NCBI GenBank assembly: GCA_038212305.1
Contig: JBBQUP010000016.1
Span: forward strand, 1 to 46,133
DNA from: JBBQUP01 sp038212305
GTDB lineage: Bacteria; Bacteroidota; Bacteroidia; Bacteroidales; Marinilabiliaceae
Length of the DNA stretch: 46,133 nucleotides
Reading direction: 5' to 3'
Both the position numbers and the translations under genes were made by a program. Shown here piece after piece: positions 16,560 to 25,150 of this stretch; within the stretch, counting starts at the first letter, position 1; the number at the start of each line of letters is the position of its first letter. The notes under the pieces were generated by a model. That model was not told the origin of the DNA. It saw only the letters and a program-made list of their open reading frames with translations, and did no database searches.

Positions 16560-18467
16560 ATGCAAACACTTATTTCACTATTCGAATCCAGTGTCCTAAA
16601 ATTTCCCAACAACTCATTTCTTTGGCAAAAAGATAACGGCAAATACAATGCTACCACCTACCTTGAAGTTCATAAAACAGTTATTTCATTAAGTGCAGGA
16701 CTTATTGCAATAGGCATTAAACCACTCGACACAATCTGCCTTTTATCCGAAGGTCGCAATGAATGGATCATTTCTGAACTTGCAATTTTTTATTGTGGAG
16801 CCATAAGTGTACCGTTATCAAATAAACTCGACGCAGACCAAGAACTATCATTTCGAATCAATCACTCTCAATCAAGATATATTTTCGCATCAAAATACCA
16901 ATATCAAAAAATTAAACAAATCCGTCACGAAATCCCCCATCTCGAAAAAATTTTTCTTTTAGATGATTTGGAAGATTCAAATGAGATGTCATTTAACACA
17001 TTACTTAAAATTGGAAACGACTATTTACTAACCAATCCTGATTGCGTAAACGACTCCAAACAAACAGTTACAAATAATTCAATTGCAACAATCTCCTATA
17101 CGTCTGGCACAACTGCTGATCCAAAAGGCATTATATTATCGCATCGAAACTATACAGCAAACATCGAACAGGCTTTTAGCTACATAAAAATACCTCCACA
17201 CTACCGAACATTGGTTGTGTTGCCCTGGGATCATGCTTTTGCACATACCGCTTCGTTATACGCATTCATGTCGAAAGGAGCATCCATTGCATCGGTACAA
17301 ACGGGTTCAACACCATTAGAGACATTGAAAAACTTCTCAACAAACATGATTGAGATTCAACCACATGTTTTAATGAGTGTTCCTGCATTAGCAAAAAATT
17401 TTCGTAAGAACATAGAAAAGGGTATTCAAGCAAAAGGAGCTTTTACTAAAAACTTATTTACAATTGGATTGAAAATATCCTATTGGTACAATGGAAATGG
17501 TCAAACAAAAAGTCAAAACCTCAAATGGTTAGCCTATCCACTAACACGATTTTTCGATTTGCTCATCTACAAAAAAATAAGAATAAAATTTGGAGGTAAT
17601 CTAAAATTTTTCATTGGAGGTGGTGCTTTATTGGATGCCGAACTGCAACAATTTTTCTTTGCGCTAGGCATTCCCATGTATCAAGGATATGGATTAACTG
17701 AAGCAGCCCCTATTATCTCGGCTAATACGCCTAAACATCATATAATTGGATCATCGGGAAAAGTTGTTAACCAGCTCGAGATAAAAATATGCGACCTTGA
17801 AGGCAATGCTTTACCTTTCGGCGAAAAAGGCGAAATTGTTATTCGTGGCGAAAACACGATGCTTGGTTATTGGCGAAATGCAGAAGCTACTGCTCAAAGC
17901 TTACGCAATGGATGGCTTTATACAGGCGATTTAGGCTATTTACACAAAAACAACTTCCTTTACGTACTTGGTAGATTCAAAAGCCTACTCATTGGATCCG
18001 ATGGTGAAAAATACAGTCCTGAAGGTATCGAAGAAGCGATGATTGATCACTCACAATGGATTGACCAACTCATGCTGCACAATAATCAGAACCCTTATAC
18101 CACTGCTTTGATGGTTGTTAATAAAGAAAAATGTTCGCAATTCTTAAAACAACACAATCACTTTGCAACTCCCAATGATGCGTATCTTGCGATTTTAAAG
18201 AGCATTAATCACGATATTAGTACTTTTAAAACAGGTGGCAAATTTCAAAGCCTATTTCCTCAACGATGGCTTCCTGCTACAATTGTTTTATTAAACGAAG
18301 GATTTACAGAAGAAAACAAACTATTAAATAGCACATTAAAAATGGTTCGTGGGAAAATTGAGGAGTTCCATCAAAAATCTATCGAATTTGCGTATACACC
18401 TCCATCAAAAGATTTTTTTAATGAACAAAATATTCTAAATTTAACAACATATTTATTGAGAAAATAA
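16560..18467 (+). CDS. Long-chain acyl-CoA synthetase / AMP-forming ligase
   Basis: This 635-residue member of the ANL superfamily activates a carboxylate, probably a long-chain fatty acid, through an acyl-adenylate and passes it to CoA. The P-loop TSGTTADPKG is at residues 181-190, the A5 motif YQGYGLTEAAP at 374-384, the ribose-binding Asp is in GWLYTGD (451-457), and the hinge GRFKSLLIGSDGEKYSPEGIE follows. The C-terminal part is extended beyond a minimal ligase, as in the FadD-like group. It is monocistronic; acyl specificity cannot be read from the sequence. Confidence 0.85.
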   Translation: MQTLISLFESSVLKFPNNSFLWQKDNGKYNATTYLEVHKTVISLSAGLIAIGIKPLDTICLLSEGRNEWIISELAIFYCGAISVPLSNKLDADQELSFRINHSQSRYIFASKYQYQKIKQIRHEIPHLEKIFLLDDLEDSNEMSFNTLLKIGNDYLLTNPDCVNDSKQTVTNNSIATISYTSGTTADPKGIILSHRNYTANIEQAFSYIKIPPHYRTLVVLPWDHAFAHTASLYAFMSKGASIASVQTGSTPLETLKNFSTNMIEIQPHVLMSVPALAKNFRKNIEKGIQAKGAFTKNLFTIGLKISYWYNGNGQTKSQNLKWLAYPLTRFFDLLIYKKIRIKFGGNLKFFIGGGALLDAELQQFFFALGIPMYQGYGLTEAAPIISANTPKHHIIGSSGKVVNQLEIKICDLEGNALPFGEKGEIVIRGENTMLGYWRNAEATAQSLRNGWLYTGDLGYLHKNNFLYVLGRFKSLLIGSDGEKYSPEGIEEAMIDHSQWIDQLMLHNNQNPYTTALMVVNKEKCSQFLKQHNHFATPNDAYLAILKSINHDISTFKTGGKFQSLFPQRWLPATIVLLNEGFTEENKLLNSTLKMVRGKIEEFHQKSIEFAYTPPSKDFFNEQNILNLTTYLLRK

Positions 18468-18641
18468 AACTAGCTTAGTCAATTAACCGAAAAAAATCAC
18501 ATTTCGACAATTAAATGATATAAATTCATCCTTTTTTTGCTGATTTCGATAAAAAATATTTCATGAAATCAATTCTTTTGCAATCTTTGCATTAATTTGA
18601 TTTAATTTATTTAAACATTTTTAATCAAACCACGTAATATT

Positions 18642-18649
18642 TACTTTTG
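18642..18649 (+). promoter_or_regulatory. -7 promoter box for the outer-membrane barrel gene
   Basis: TACTTTTG is a perfect TAnnTTTG match, 16 nt before the ATG at 18666. The transcript would have a very short leader. Confidence 0.4.
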
Positions 18650-18665
18650 ACGTAATATTTTGCAA

Positions 18666-19481
18666 ATGCAATTAAGAATAAATCCAACCCTTCTAATTCT
18701 AGTTCTGTTATGGTCATCCATAACCGTTCAAGCTCAATATCGCCGTAAAACGTTTGATATTTTCGAAGGTTTTAAAATTGCTCCAACAGCAGGAGTAAAT
18801 ATTTTCTTTGGAGATTTAGTTGACAATTCGCGAACATCCTATTCTTTTGGTGTTGCAGCTGAACGGGAGATGCTACCCTACTTAAATGCCCGAACATCTT
18901 TTATGTTAGGTCAAATGAAAGGGACTCAAATTCAATACATAGGAAATCTTCCATACGCCTATTTCAGGAACAAATACTTTGATGTTAATATAGGTGCAAC
19001 ATTTAAACCTTTAGATTTAGCATTTGGTTATTACAAACAACGATCGTTTAATCCTTATATAGTTGGCCAATTAGGTATTATATCAGCTAGTGGAACTGAG
19101 TGGTATGGTATAGGAAGTGGAAATCCTGACGGTACTGTTTGGAGAGACTTTAGTACTGTCCACCCAATTGTCACATTGGGTGCTGGTGTTTCTTATTGGT
19201 TTAGCAACCATTTAAGTCTTAGAGCTGAAGCTTTACCAACTTATGTTTTCGGAGACCAAGTTGATGGACACGAGTATTATGAACGCGGGGATGGCTCACT
19301 AATATATACTGATAGCAATGATTTTTATTATACGTTTACTGCTGGAATATCCTACACAATTAAGGATAACCGATGGAAAAACGAGCCTAAATACAACCGC
19401 AAAGCTTACTTAAAAACTCGTAAGTATACTTTAATAAAACCTTCAAAACGAACAAATTACCGTCCAAAACGGAAGCGATAA
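18666..19481 (+). CDS. Outer-membrane beta-barrel protein
   Basis: This protein of about 271 residues has a signal peptide (LLILVLLWSSITVQA followed by Q) and a body of alternating polar and aromatic strands (GVNIFFGDLVDN, YSFGVAAEREM, YFDVNIGATFKPLD). It ends in a very basic tail, YRKxxx-type with KPSKRTNYRPKRKR. The pattern fits small OmpW/PorT-like barrels of Bacteroidota, but no specific family can be fixed. A TTG two codons upstream keeps the frame open; the ATG is preferred. The basic tail after the last strand is unusual, since barrels normally end in an aromatic residue. Confidence 0.6.
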   Translation: MQLRINPTLLILVLLWSSITVQAQYRRKTFDIFEGFKIAPTAGVNIFFGDLVDNSRTSYSFGVAAEREMLPYLNARTSFMLGQMKGTQIQYIGNLPYAYFRNKYFDVNIGATFKPLDLAFGYYKQRSFNPYIVGQLGIISASGTEWYGIGSGNPDGTVWRDFSTVHPIVTLGAGVSYWFSNHLSLRAEALPTYVFGDQVDGHEYYERGDGSLIYTDSNDFYYTFTAGISYTIKDNRWKNEPKYNRKAYLKTRKYTLIKPSKRTNYRPKRKR

Positions 19482-19486
19482 AACTC

Positions 19487-19513
19487 AAAAGCCTCATTCG
19501 TGAGGCTTTTTTG
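19487..19513 (+). terminator. Rho-independent terminator after the barrel gene
   Basis: AAAAGCCTCA-ttcg-TGAGGCTTTTTT forms a 10-bp stem with a tetraloop and a T tract, 6 nt after the stop codon. The T tract runs directly into the -7 box of uvrB. Confidence 0.88.
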
Positions 19514-19521
19514 TATCTTTG
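19514..19521 (+). promoter_or_regulatory. -7 promoter box for uvrB
   Basis: TATCTTTG is a perfect match to TAnnTTTG, 21 nt before the ATG at 19542. Its position rules out a uvrB start at 19500, because the promoter would lie inside the coding region. Confidence 0.55.
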
Positions 19522-19541
19522 CATTTGCAAAGTTACTAACT

Positions 19542-21554
19542 ATGAATTTTCAAATAGTATCGGATTTCTCACCAACTGGTGATCAACCGCAAGCCATCCA
19601 ACAATTAACGGATGGCATTCTACAAAACACACGATTTCAAACCCTTTTAGGGGTTACAGGGTCAGGTAAAACCTTTACTGTAGCCAATGTCATACAAAAC
19701 ACTCAAAAACCAACGTTGGTGCTTAGTCACAATAAAACCTTGGCTGCCCAGCTTTATGGCGAATTCAAAAATTTCTTTCCCAATAATAAAGTTGAATACT
19801 TTGTATCATACTACGACTATTATCAACCCGAAGCCTATTTACCTGTTTCAGACACTTATATTGAAAAGGATTTATCGATAAATCAAGAGATAGAAAAACT
19901 TCGCCTAAGTGCAACATCCGCACTATTAAGTGGCAGGCGCGATGTAATCGTTGTCTCTTCCGTATCGTGCATTTATGGAATTGGAAATCCCGAGGATTTT
20001 CATTCAGGCGTAGTTAAAATCAATCAGGGAATGAAAATTTCCCGAAATGTATTTCTTCGTCAATTGTTTGATGGTTTATACTCGCGTAACGAAGTAGAAT
20101 TTAATCGAGGTCAATTCAGAGTTAAAGGCGATACGGTGGAAGTATTTCTGGCATATGCCGATCATGCTCTTCGCATCATCTTTTGGGGCGATGAAATAGA
20201 AACCATCGAAACATTTGATCCTGCCACAGGAAAACGGATTGAGCAACTAGACATGGCTCAGGTATATCCTGCAAACATATTCATCACATCAAAAGAACGA
20301 ATTCATGAAGCCATATTTAATATCCAAAAAGATATGGTGAAACAAGTTGAATACTTCAAAGAAATTGGGAAGCACTTGGAAGCAAAGCGCATTGAAGAAC
20401 GTACCACTTATGATTTAGAGATGATACGCGAATTGGGATACTGTCCTGGCGTCGAGAATTACTCTCGATATTTTGATGGCAGAGCAGAAGGCAGTCGTCC
20501 TTTCTGTCTACTCGACTATTTCCCAGACGATTACATGTTGATCATAGACGAAAGTCATGTCACTATTTCGCAAGTTAAAGCCATGTATGGAGGGGATAAA
20601 TCGCGTAAGCAAAACTTGGTAGAGTATGGTTTTCGCTTACCTGCGGCTCTTGACAACCGACCGCTCACCTTTGATGAATTCGAATCGATTATTAAGAACG
20701 TCATATTTGTTAGTGCCACACCTGCCGACTATGAATTAATAAAAAGCGAAGGTGTATTGGTAGAACAGGTGATTCGACCTACTGGCCTATTAGATCCAAT
20801 CATTGATGTACGCCCATCGTTAAATCAAATAGATGATTTATTAGCCGAAATTAACAATCGTATAAAAATAAAAGAGAAAATATTAGTCACCACACTCACA
20901 AAACGAATGGCAGAGGAACTCACTAAATATCTGCAAAACATTAATATCCGTTGTGAGTATATTCATTCCGATGTTGAAACACTCGATCGAATTGCCATCA
21001 TGGAAAACCTTCGAAACAATGTTTTTGATGTTTTGGTCGGCGTAAATCTTTTAAGAGAAGGACTCGATCTTCCGGAGGTATCGCTTGTAGCCATTTTAGA
21101 TGCCGATAAAGAGGGATTCTTAAGATCGGAACGCTCACTGACTCAAACAGCTGGTAGAGCAGCTCGAAATTTAAATGGGAAGGTTATCATGTATGCCGAT
21201 AAGATCACACGATCGATGCAAGCAACCATTGATTCAACCACACGCAGAAGAGAGAAGCAACTTGCCTACAACGAAAAAATGGGCATTACTCCAACAGCGC
21301 TTAACAAAGGCAAATCACGAATATTTGGGGTAACTGGTAAAACAATTCCTGAACCGAGCAATTATGCGCTTCCTTTTGAATCGGCGCAAGCATCCGACCC
21401 TGTTGTTCAATACATGGATAAACAATCGCTTCAGAAAGCCATCAACCATGTTAAAACGCAAATGCAAAATGCTTCCAAAGAGCTCGATTTTATTTCAGCA
21501 GCTCAATATCGCGATGAGATGTTTCGCTTACAGGAATTACTAAAAACCAAATAA
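19542..21554 (+). CDS. uvrB: Excinuclease ABC subunit B
   Basis: This 670-residue DNA-repair helicase loads UvrC at lesions found by UvrA. Walker A is GVTGSGKTFT (about residues 35-44). The damage-probing beta-hairpin has FVSYYDYYQPEAYLP, and the DEAD-like box is MLIIDESH. Motifs V and VI are GVNLLREGLDLPEVSL and QTAGRAARN, and the C-terminal UVR domain that contacts UvrC lies at about 630-668. The frame is open to 19500, but that start falls within the preceding terminator and promoter; MNFQIVSDFSPTGDQPQAI matches the usual UvrB N-terminus. Confidence 0.97.
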   Translation: MNFQIVSDFSPTGDQPQAIQQLTDGILQNTRFQTLLGVTGSGKTFTVANVIQNTQKPTLVLSHNKTLAAQLYGEFKNFFPNNKVEYFVSYYDYYQPEAYLPVSDTYIEKDLSINQEIEKLRLSATSALLSGRRDVIVVSSVSCIYGIGNPEDFHSGVVKINQGMKISRNVFLRQLFDGLYSRNEVEFNRGQFRVKGDTVEVFLAYADHALRIIFWGDEIETIETFDPATGKRIEQLDMAQVYPANIFITSKERIHEAIFNIQKDMVKQVEYFKEIGKHLEAKRIEERTTYDLEMIRELGYCPGVENYSRYFDGRAEGSRPFCLLDYFPDDYMLIIDESHVTISQVKAMYGGDKSRKQNLVEYGFRLPAALDNRPLTFDEFESIIKNVIFVSATPADYELIKSEGVLVEQVIRPTGLLDPIIDVRPSLNQIDDLLAEINNRIKIKEKILVTTLTKRMAEELTKYLQNINIRCEYIHSDVETLDRIAIMENLRNNVFDVLVGVNLLREGLDLPEVSLVAILDADKEGFLRSERSLTQTAGRAARNLNGKVIMYADKITRSMQATIDSTTRRREKQLAYNEKMGITPTALNKGKSRIFGVTGKTIPEPSNYALPFESAQASDPVVQYMDKQSLQKAINHVKTQMQNASKELDFISAAQYRDEMFRLQELLKTK

Positions 21555-21566
21555 TTTAGAACACAT

Positions 21567-21600
21567 AAAAAGGGGTGCATGAAAAACAAGCACCCCTTTT
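21567..21600. terminator. Bidirectional terminator between uvrB and rpoD
   Basis: AAAAAGGGGTGC and GCACCCCTTTT form an 11-bp stem with A and T tracts on the two sides. It lies between convergent genes and can serve both. Confidence 0.88.
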
Positions 21601-21624
21601 CTATTTATTTCTACGAATTAAACG

Positions 21625-22485
21625 TTATCCTAAATATGATTTTAATAATTTGCTTCGAGAGGTATGACGTAAGCGACGAATGGCTTTTTCTTTGATCTGA
21701 CGAACTCGTTCTCGAGTTAATCCAAATCGTTCACCTATCTCTTCGAGTGTCATTTCCTGACAACCAATACCAAAGAACAGCTTAATAATATCGCTCTCAC
21801 GCTCAGTTAAAGTAGCCAAAGCACGTTCAATCTCTTTAGCTAATGATTCATTAATCAAGGCGCGATCGGCACTTGGCGAATCACTGTTAACAAGTACATC
21901 CAACAAGCTATTATCCTCACCTTCAACAAATGGTGCATCAACCGAAATATGACGACCAGATACACGCAAGGTATCAGAAACTTTATCAGCTGGCAATTCC
22001 AATACATCTGCTAACTCTTCAGGCGATGGCTTACGCTCATTCTCTTGTTCGAATTTCGAATAGGCTTTATTTATCTTATTCAATGATCCTACTTGATTTA
22101 ACGGCAAACGAACAATACGTGACTGCTCAGCTAAAGCTTGCAATATCGATTGACGAATCCACCAAACAGCATATGAAATAAACTTAAAACCTCTGGTTTC
22201 ATCAAATTTTTCAGCAGCTTTTATAAGACCTAAGTTACCTTCGTTAATTAAATCCGGAAGACTCAATCCTTGATTTTGGTATTGTTTAGCCACCGACACA
22301 ACGAACCGTAAGTTAGCACGTGTCAGTTTTTCTAACGCAGATTGATCCCCTTTTTTAATCCTCTGGGCCAATTCAACCTCTTCCTCTACAGTAATTAATT
22401 CTTCACGACCAATCTCCTGCAAGTACTTGTCGAGAGATGCACTCTCACGGTTGGTAATGGATTTTGTAATTTTTAGTTGCCTCAT
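21625..22485 (-). CDS. rpoD: Primary sigma factor RpoD (sigma-70/SigA, short Bacteroidota form)
   Basis: This 286-residue sigma factor directs RNA polymerase to housekeeping promoters. Region 1.2 begins at DKYLQEIGREELIT, region 2 contains NLRFVVSVAKQYQNQGL and the melting motif GFKFISYAVWWIRQSI, region 3 is short, and region 4.2 is LEEIGERFGLTRERVRQIKE with the C-terminal RLRHTSRS. Region 1.1 and the non-conserved insert of the Escherichia coli protein are absent, as is usual in Bacteroidota. This agrees with the TAnnTTTG boxes across the window. Its own upstream has TAATTTCG at 22508-22515 on the minus strand, one mismatch from the box. Confidence 0.96.
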   Translation of the reverse strand: MRQLKITKSITNRESASLDKYLQEIGREELITVEEEVELAQRIKKGDQSALEKLTRANLRFVVSVAKQYQNQGLSLPDLINEGNLGLIKAAEKFDETRGFKFISYAVWWIRQSILQALAEQSRIVRLPLNQVGSLNKINKAYSKFEQENERKPSPEELADVLELPADKVSDTLRVSGRHISVDAPFVEGEDNSLLDVLVNSDSPSADRALINESLAKEIERALATLTERESDIIKLFFGIGCQEMTLEEIGERFGLTRERVRQIKEKAIRRLRHTSRSKLLKSYLG

Positions 22486-22563
22486 AAAGCTTTTGCGAAA
22501 TATGGCGCGAAATTACCACAATTAATGGTAATGCGCAACATTAAAATTATAATAACACTCGAT

Positions 22564-24033
22564 TTATTCCGCCAAGTTAATGGCGTAATACTCAATTTTC
22601 CCATTTGGATAAAAACCTGCAATCAACAAACCATCATCAACAGACGAAATTGCTCTTCGAAAATCATCGACTGTTGAAATAGGCATTCGATTTGCTTTGG
22701 TAATAATATATCCATCCCGAACTCCACTGCTGCGTAATTTACCATTTTGCAGCGACACAACTTTAACTCCTGTGTTTATTTGAAATTTTTGTCTTTCTGT
22801 ATCACTTAACTCTAAAAGCTTTGCTCCAAGCAGTAAATTCACCTCTTCGGCTTTCATCAACGAAGTTAAACCATCACTATTACGTAAGGTAACAGTAAAA
22901 AGTTTCTCTTTCCCTTTTCGATTTACCAAAACTTTAATTTTATCACCAGGTCGATAACGGCTAATTTTCTCCTGCAATTCGGGTACGCTATTAACCATTT
23001 CGTCATTAACGCTGAGTATGACATCATCTGATTCAATACCGGCTTCTTTCGCTGCTCCTTTGTCACTAACATTTGCAACAAAAACCCCAACTATCTTACC
23101 CAATCCTTTTTCATCAGCCAATTTCTTTGTTACATCAGTAATTTCAACACCAAGTAAAGCACGTTGCACAACACCATACTCCATTAAATCACCCACTACT
23201 TTTTTAGCAATATTAATTGGTACTGCAAACGAATAACCCGAATACGAACCCGTTTGTGATGCAATAGCCGTATTTATACCTACTAATTCGCCTTTCGTAT
23301 TAACCAAGGCTCCGCCACTGTTTCCGGGGTTAACAGCAGCATCCGTTTGGATAAATGCTTCAATCCCCATTCGTTGAGTTGGATTAGATAAAATATTAAT
23401 ACTGCGTGATTTTGCACTTACAATACCCGCAGTTACAGTAGAAGTTAAATTAAATGGATTTCCAACAGCAATCACCCATTCCCCAACTTTTAGCTCATCT
23501 GAATTTCCAAAATTCATGTACGGAAAATCAGTTCCATCAATTTTCACCAAGGCAATATCGGTGGTTGGATCTGCTCCAATTACTTTTCCTATATATGATT
23601 GACGATCGTTTAAAACAATTTCAATTTCATTGGCACCATCAACCACATGATTATTAGTAACAATGTATCCATCTTTCGATATCATAACACCTGACCCAAA
23701 ACCCATACTTGGCTGAGGCGTTTGATCATATCCTTTGGGTCCAAAAAAGAAGTCAAACATTGGGTTACCCGAAGAGCTATAACCTCCCTGTTGAATAGAT
23801 TTTACTTTAACATGAACTACTGCATGAATTGATTTCTCCGCAGCATAAGTTAAATCGGGCAATCCACCCACTTTAACTTCATCACCCAATGATGCAAATT
23901 TCGCAATGGGTGCCGACTCCAAAACCTTAACTACAGCCGGATTAACATTAAATAAGAGTGTATAAGCAAACACTCCAATAAGAGCTCCAAATACAGCCAC
24001 GCTAAAAGTGACCAGCAAACTTTTTCTAGTCAT
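22564..24033 (-). CDS. degQ: Periplasmic serine protease HtrA/DegQ family
   Basis: This 489-residue envelope quality-control protease has an N-terminal hydrophobic anchor or signal (about residues 8-28). The trypsin-like domain has catalytic His in VTNNHVVDG, Asp in TTDIALVK and Ser in NPGNSGGALVN. The first PDZ domain (about residues 285-385) contains LLGVEITDVTKKLA and the EAGIESDDVILSVNDE groove. A second, shortened PDZ-like region with LRSSGVRDGYIITKANRM ends the chain. Between signal and protease lies a long linker, as in other Bacteroidota members. Confidence 0.93.
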   Translation of the reverse strand: MTRKSLLVTFSVAVFGALIGVFAYTLLFNVNPAVVKVLESAPIAKFASLGDEVKVGGLPDLTYAAEKSIHAVVHVKVKSIQQGGYSSSGNPMFDFFFGPKGYDQTPQPSMGFGSGVMISKDGYIVTNNHVVDGANEIEIVLNDRQSYIGKVIGADPTTDIALVKIDGTDFPYMNFGNSDELKVGEWVIAVGNPFNLTSTVTAGIVSAKSRSINILSNPTQRMGIEAFIQTDAAVNPGNSGGALVNTKGELVGINTAIASQTGSYSGYSFAVPINIAKKVVGDLMEYGVVQRALLGVEITDVTKKLADEKGLGKIVGVFVANVSDKGAAKEAGIESDDVILSVNDEMVNSVPELQEKISRYRPGDKIKVLVNRKGKEKLFTVTLRNSDGLTSLMKAEEVNLLLGAKLLELSDTERQKFQINTGVKVVSLQNGKLRSSGVRDGYIITKANRMPISTVDDFRRAISSVDDGLLIAGFYPNGKIEYYAINLAE

Positions 24034-24283
24034 AATTTTTAATGTTTAAAACTTTGTATTAGTGTAATGCCAATTAAAGCAACAAACAACGTGCCTTAAG
24101 CATTCTACAAACAAAATCTTAACTTTTTTTAATAATAAATAGGTATATTAATAATTAGGCATAGAAATAATTAATTCTATATCTTTATCAACTTAATGAA
24201 TAACGTTTATAGCTCTAAAAGGTTTATTTTTACCTTGAGTTATAAGATATTGATAGAGATCAATTAAAAAAAACTTAAATCCA

Positions 24284-25069
24284 ATGGATATAAATTTTCG
24301 AAAATACCAAGGGGCTGGAAATGATTTTATTATTATTGATAATCGCAATGGTAAATTCGACTACCAAAACACAACTTTAATATCATTTTTATGTCACCGA
24401 CGATTTGGTATTGGTGCCGATGGATTAATGTTGTTAGAAAACGATCCTGAGTATTCGTTTAAAATGCGATATTACAATAGCGATGGCAAAGAAGCTTCGA
24501 TGTGCGGAAATGGGGGGCGTTGCATTTCGGCTTATGCAGCTGAAACTGGAGTAATTACCTATGCCGATCACTTTATATTTAATGCTGTTGATGGCATTCA
24601 TGAAGCATCCTATAAAAATGGCATGGTTGAGCTAAAAATGCAGGATGTCAACTCGATTAATATTAAAGAGAATGCCTATTTTCTAAACACTGGATCTCCT
24701 CACCATGTTACGTTTGTAAAGGATTTGGCAGCTTTAAATGTTTTTGAAGAAGGGAAGGCGATTCGATACAGCAATGAGTATAAAGCTGAAGGAACGAATG
24801 TGAATTTCGTGAACATTTTAGCAAACAATGAAATTCATGTACGCACATATGAAAGAGGTGTTGAAGATGAAACCCTCGCTTGTGGGACAGGTGCGGTAGC
24901 TTCTGCCATATGCACAGCCATTCAATTAAACGAAGGAAATGATTTTAAAATTAAAGTTGAAGGAGGTGATTTAAGAGTTTCTTTCGATAGAGTCAATAAT
25001 AATCACTTTACCAATATTTTCTTAGAAGGTCCAGCTACATTTGTTTTCGAAGGATCAATTACGATCTAA
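24284..25069 (+). CDS. dapF: Diaminopimelate epimerase
   Basis: This 261-residue enzyme interconverts LL- and meso-diaminopimelate, supplying the cross-linking residue of peptidoglycan and the precursor of lysine. The substrate-binding AGNDFIIIDN motif is at residues 11-20. The two catalytic cysteines lie in MCGNGGRC and TLACGTGAVAS, one in each half of the pseudo-symmetric fold. The length is normal. It is monocistronic and ends at a strong terminator shared with gyrB. Confidence 0.96.
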   Translation: MDINFRKYQGAGNDFIIIDNRNGKFDYQNTTLISFLCHRRFGIGADGLMLLENDPEYSFKMRYYNSDGKEASMCGNGGRCISAYAAETGVITYADHFIFNAVDGIHEASYKNGMVELKMQDVNSINIKENAYFLNTGSPHHVTFVKDLAALNVFEEGKAIRYSNEYKAEGTNVNFVNILANNEIHVRTYERGVEDETLACGTGAVASAICTAIQLNEGNDFKIKVEGGDLRVSFDRVNNNHFTNIFLEGPATFVFEGSITI

Positions 25070-25089
25070 AACTATATTCTATAAAACTA

Positions 25090-25126
25090 AAAAAACGAAT
25101 CCTATTTTAATCGGGTTCGTTTTTTG
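25090..25126. terminator. Bidirectional terminator between dapF and gyrB
   Basis: AAAAAACGAATCC and GGGTTCGTTTTTT form a stem of about 12 bp (one G-T pair) with a 10-nt loop and A/T tracts on both sides, 21 nt after the dapF stop and before the gyrB stop. Confidence 0.85.
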
Positions 25127-25150
25127 TTATTATCTCAAGTATAAAATTGC

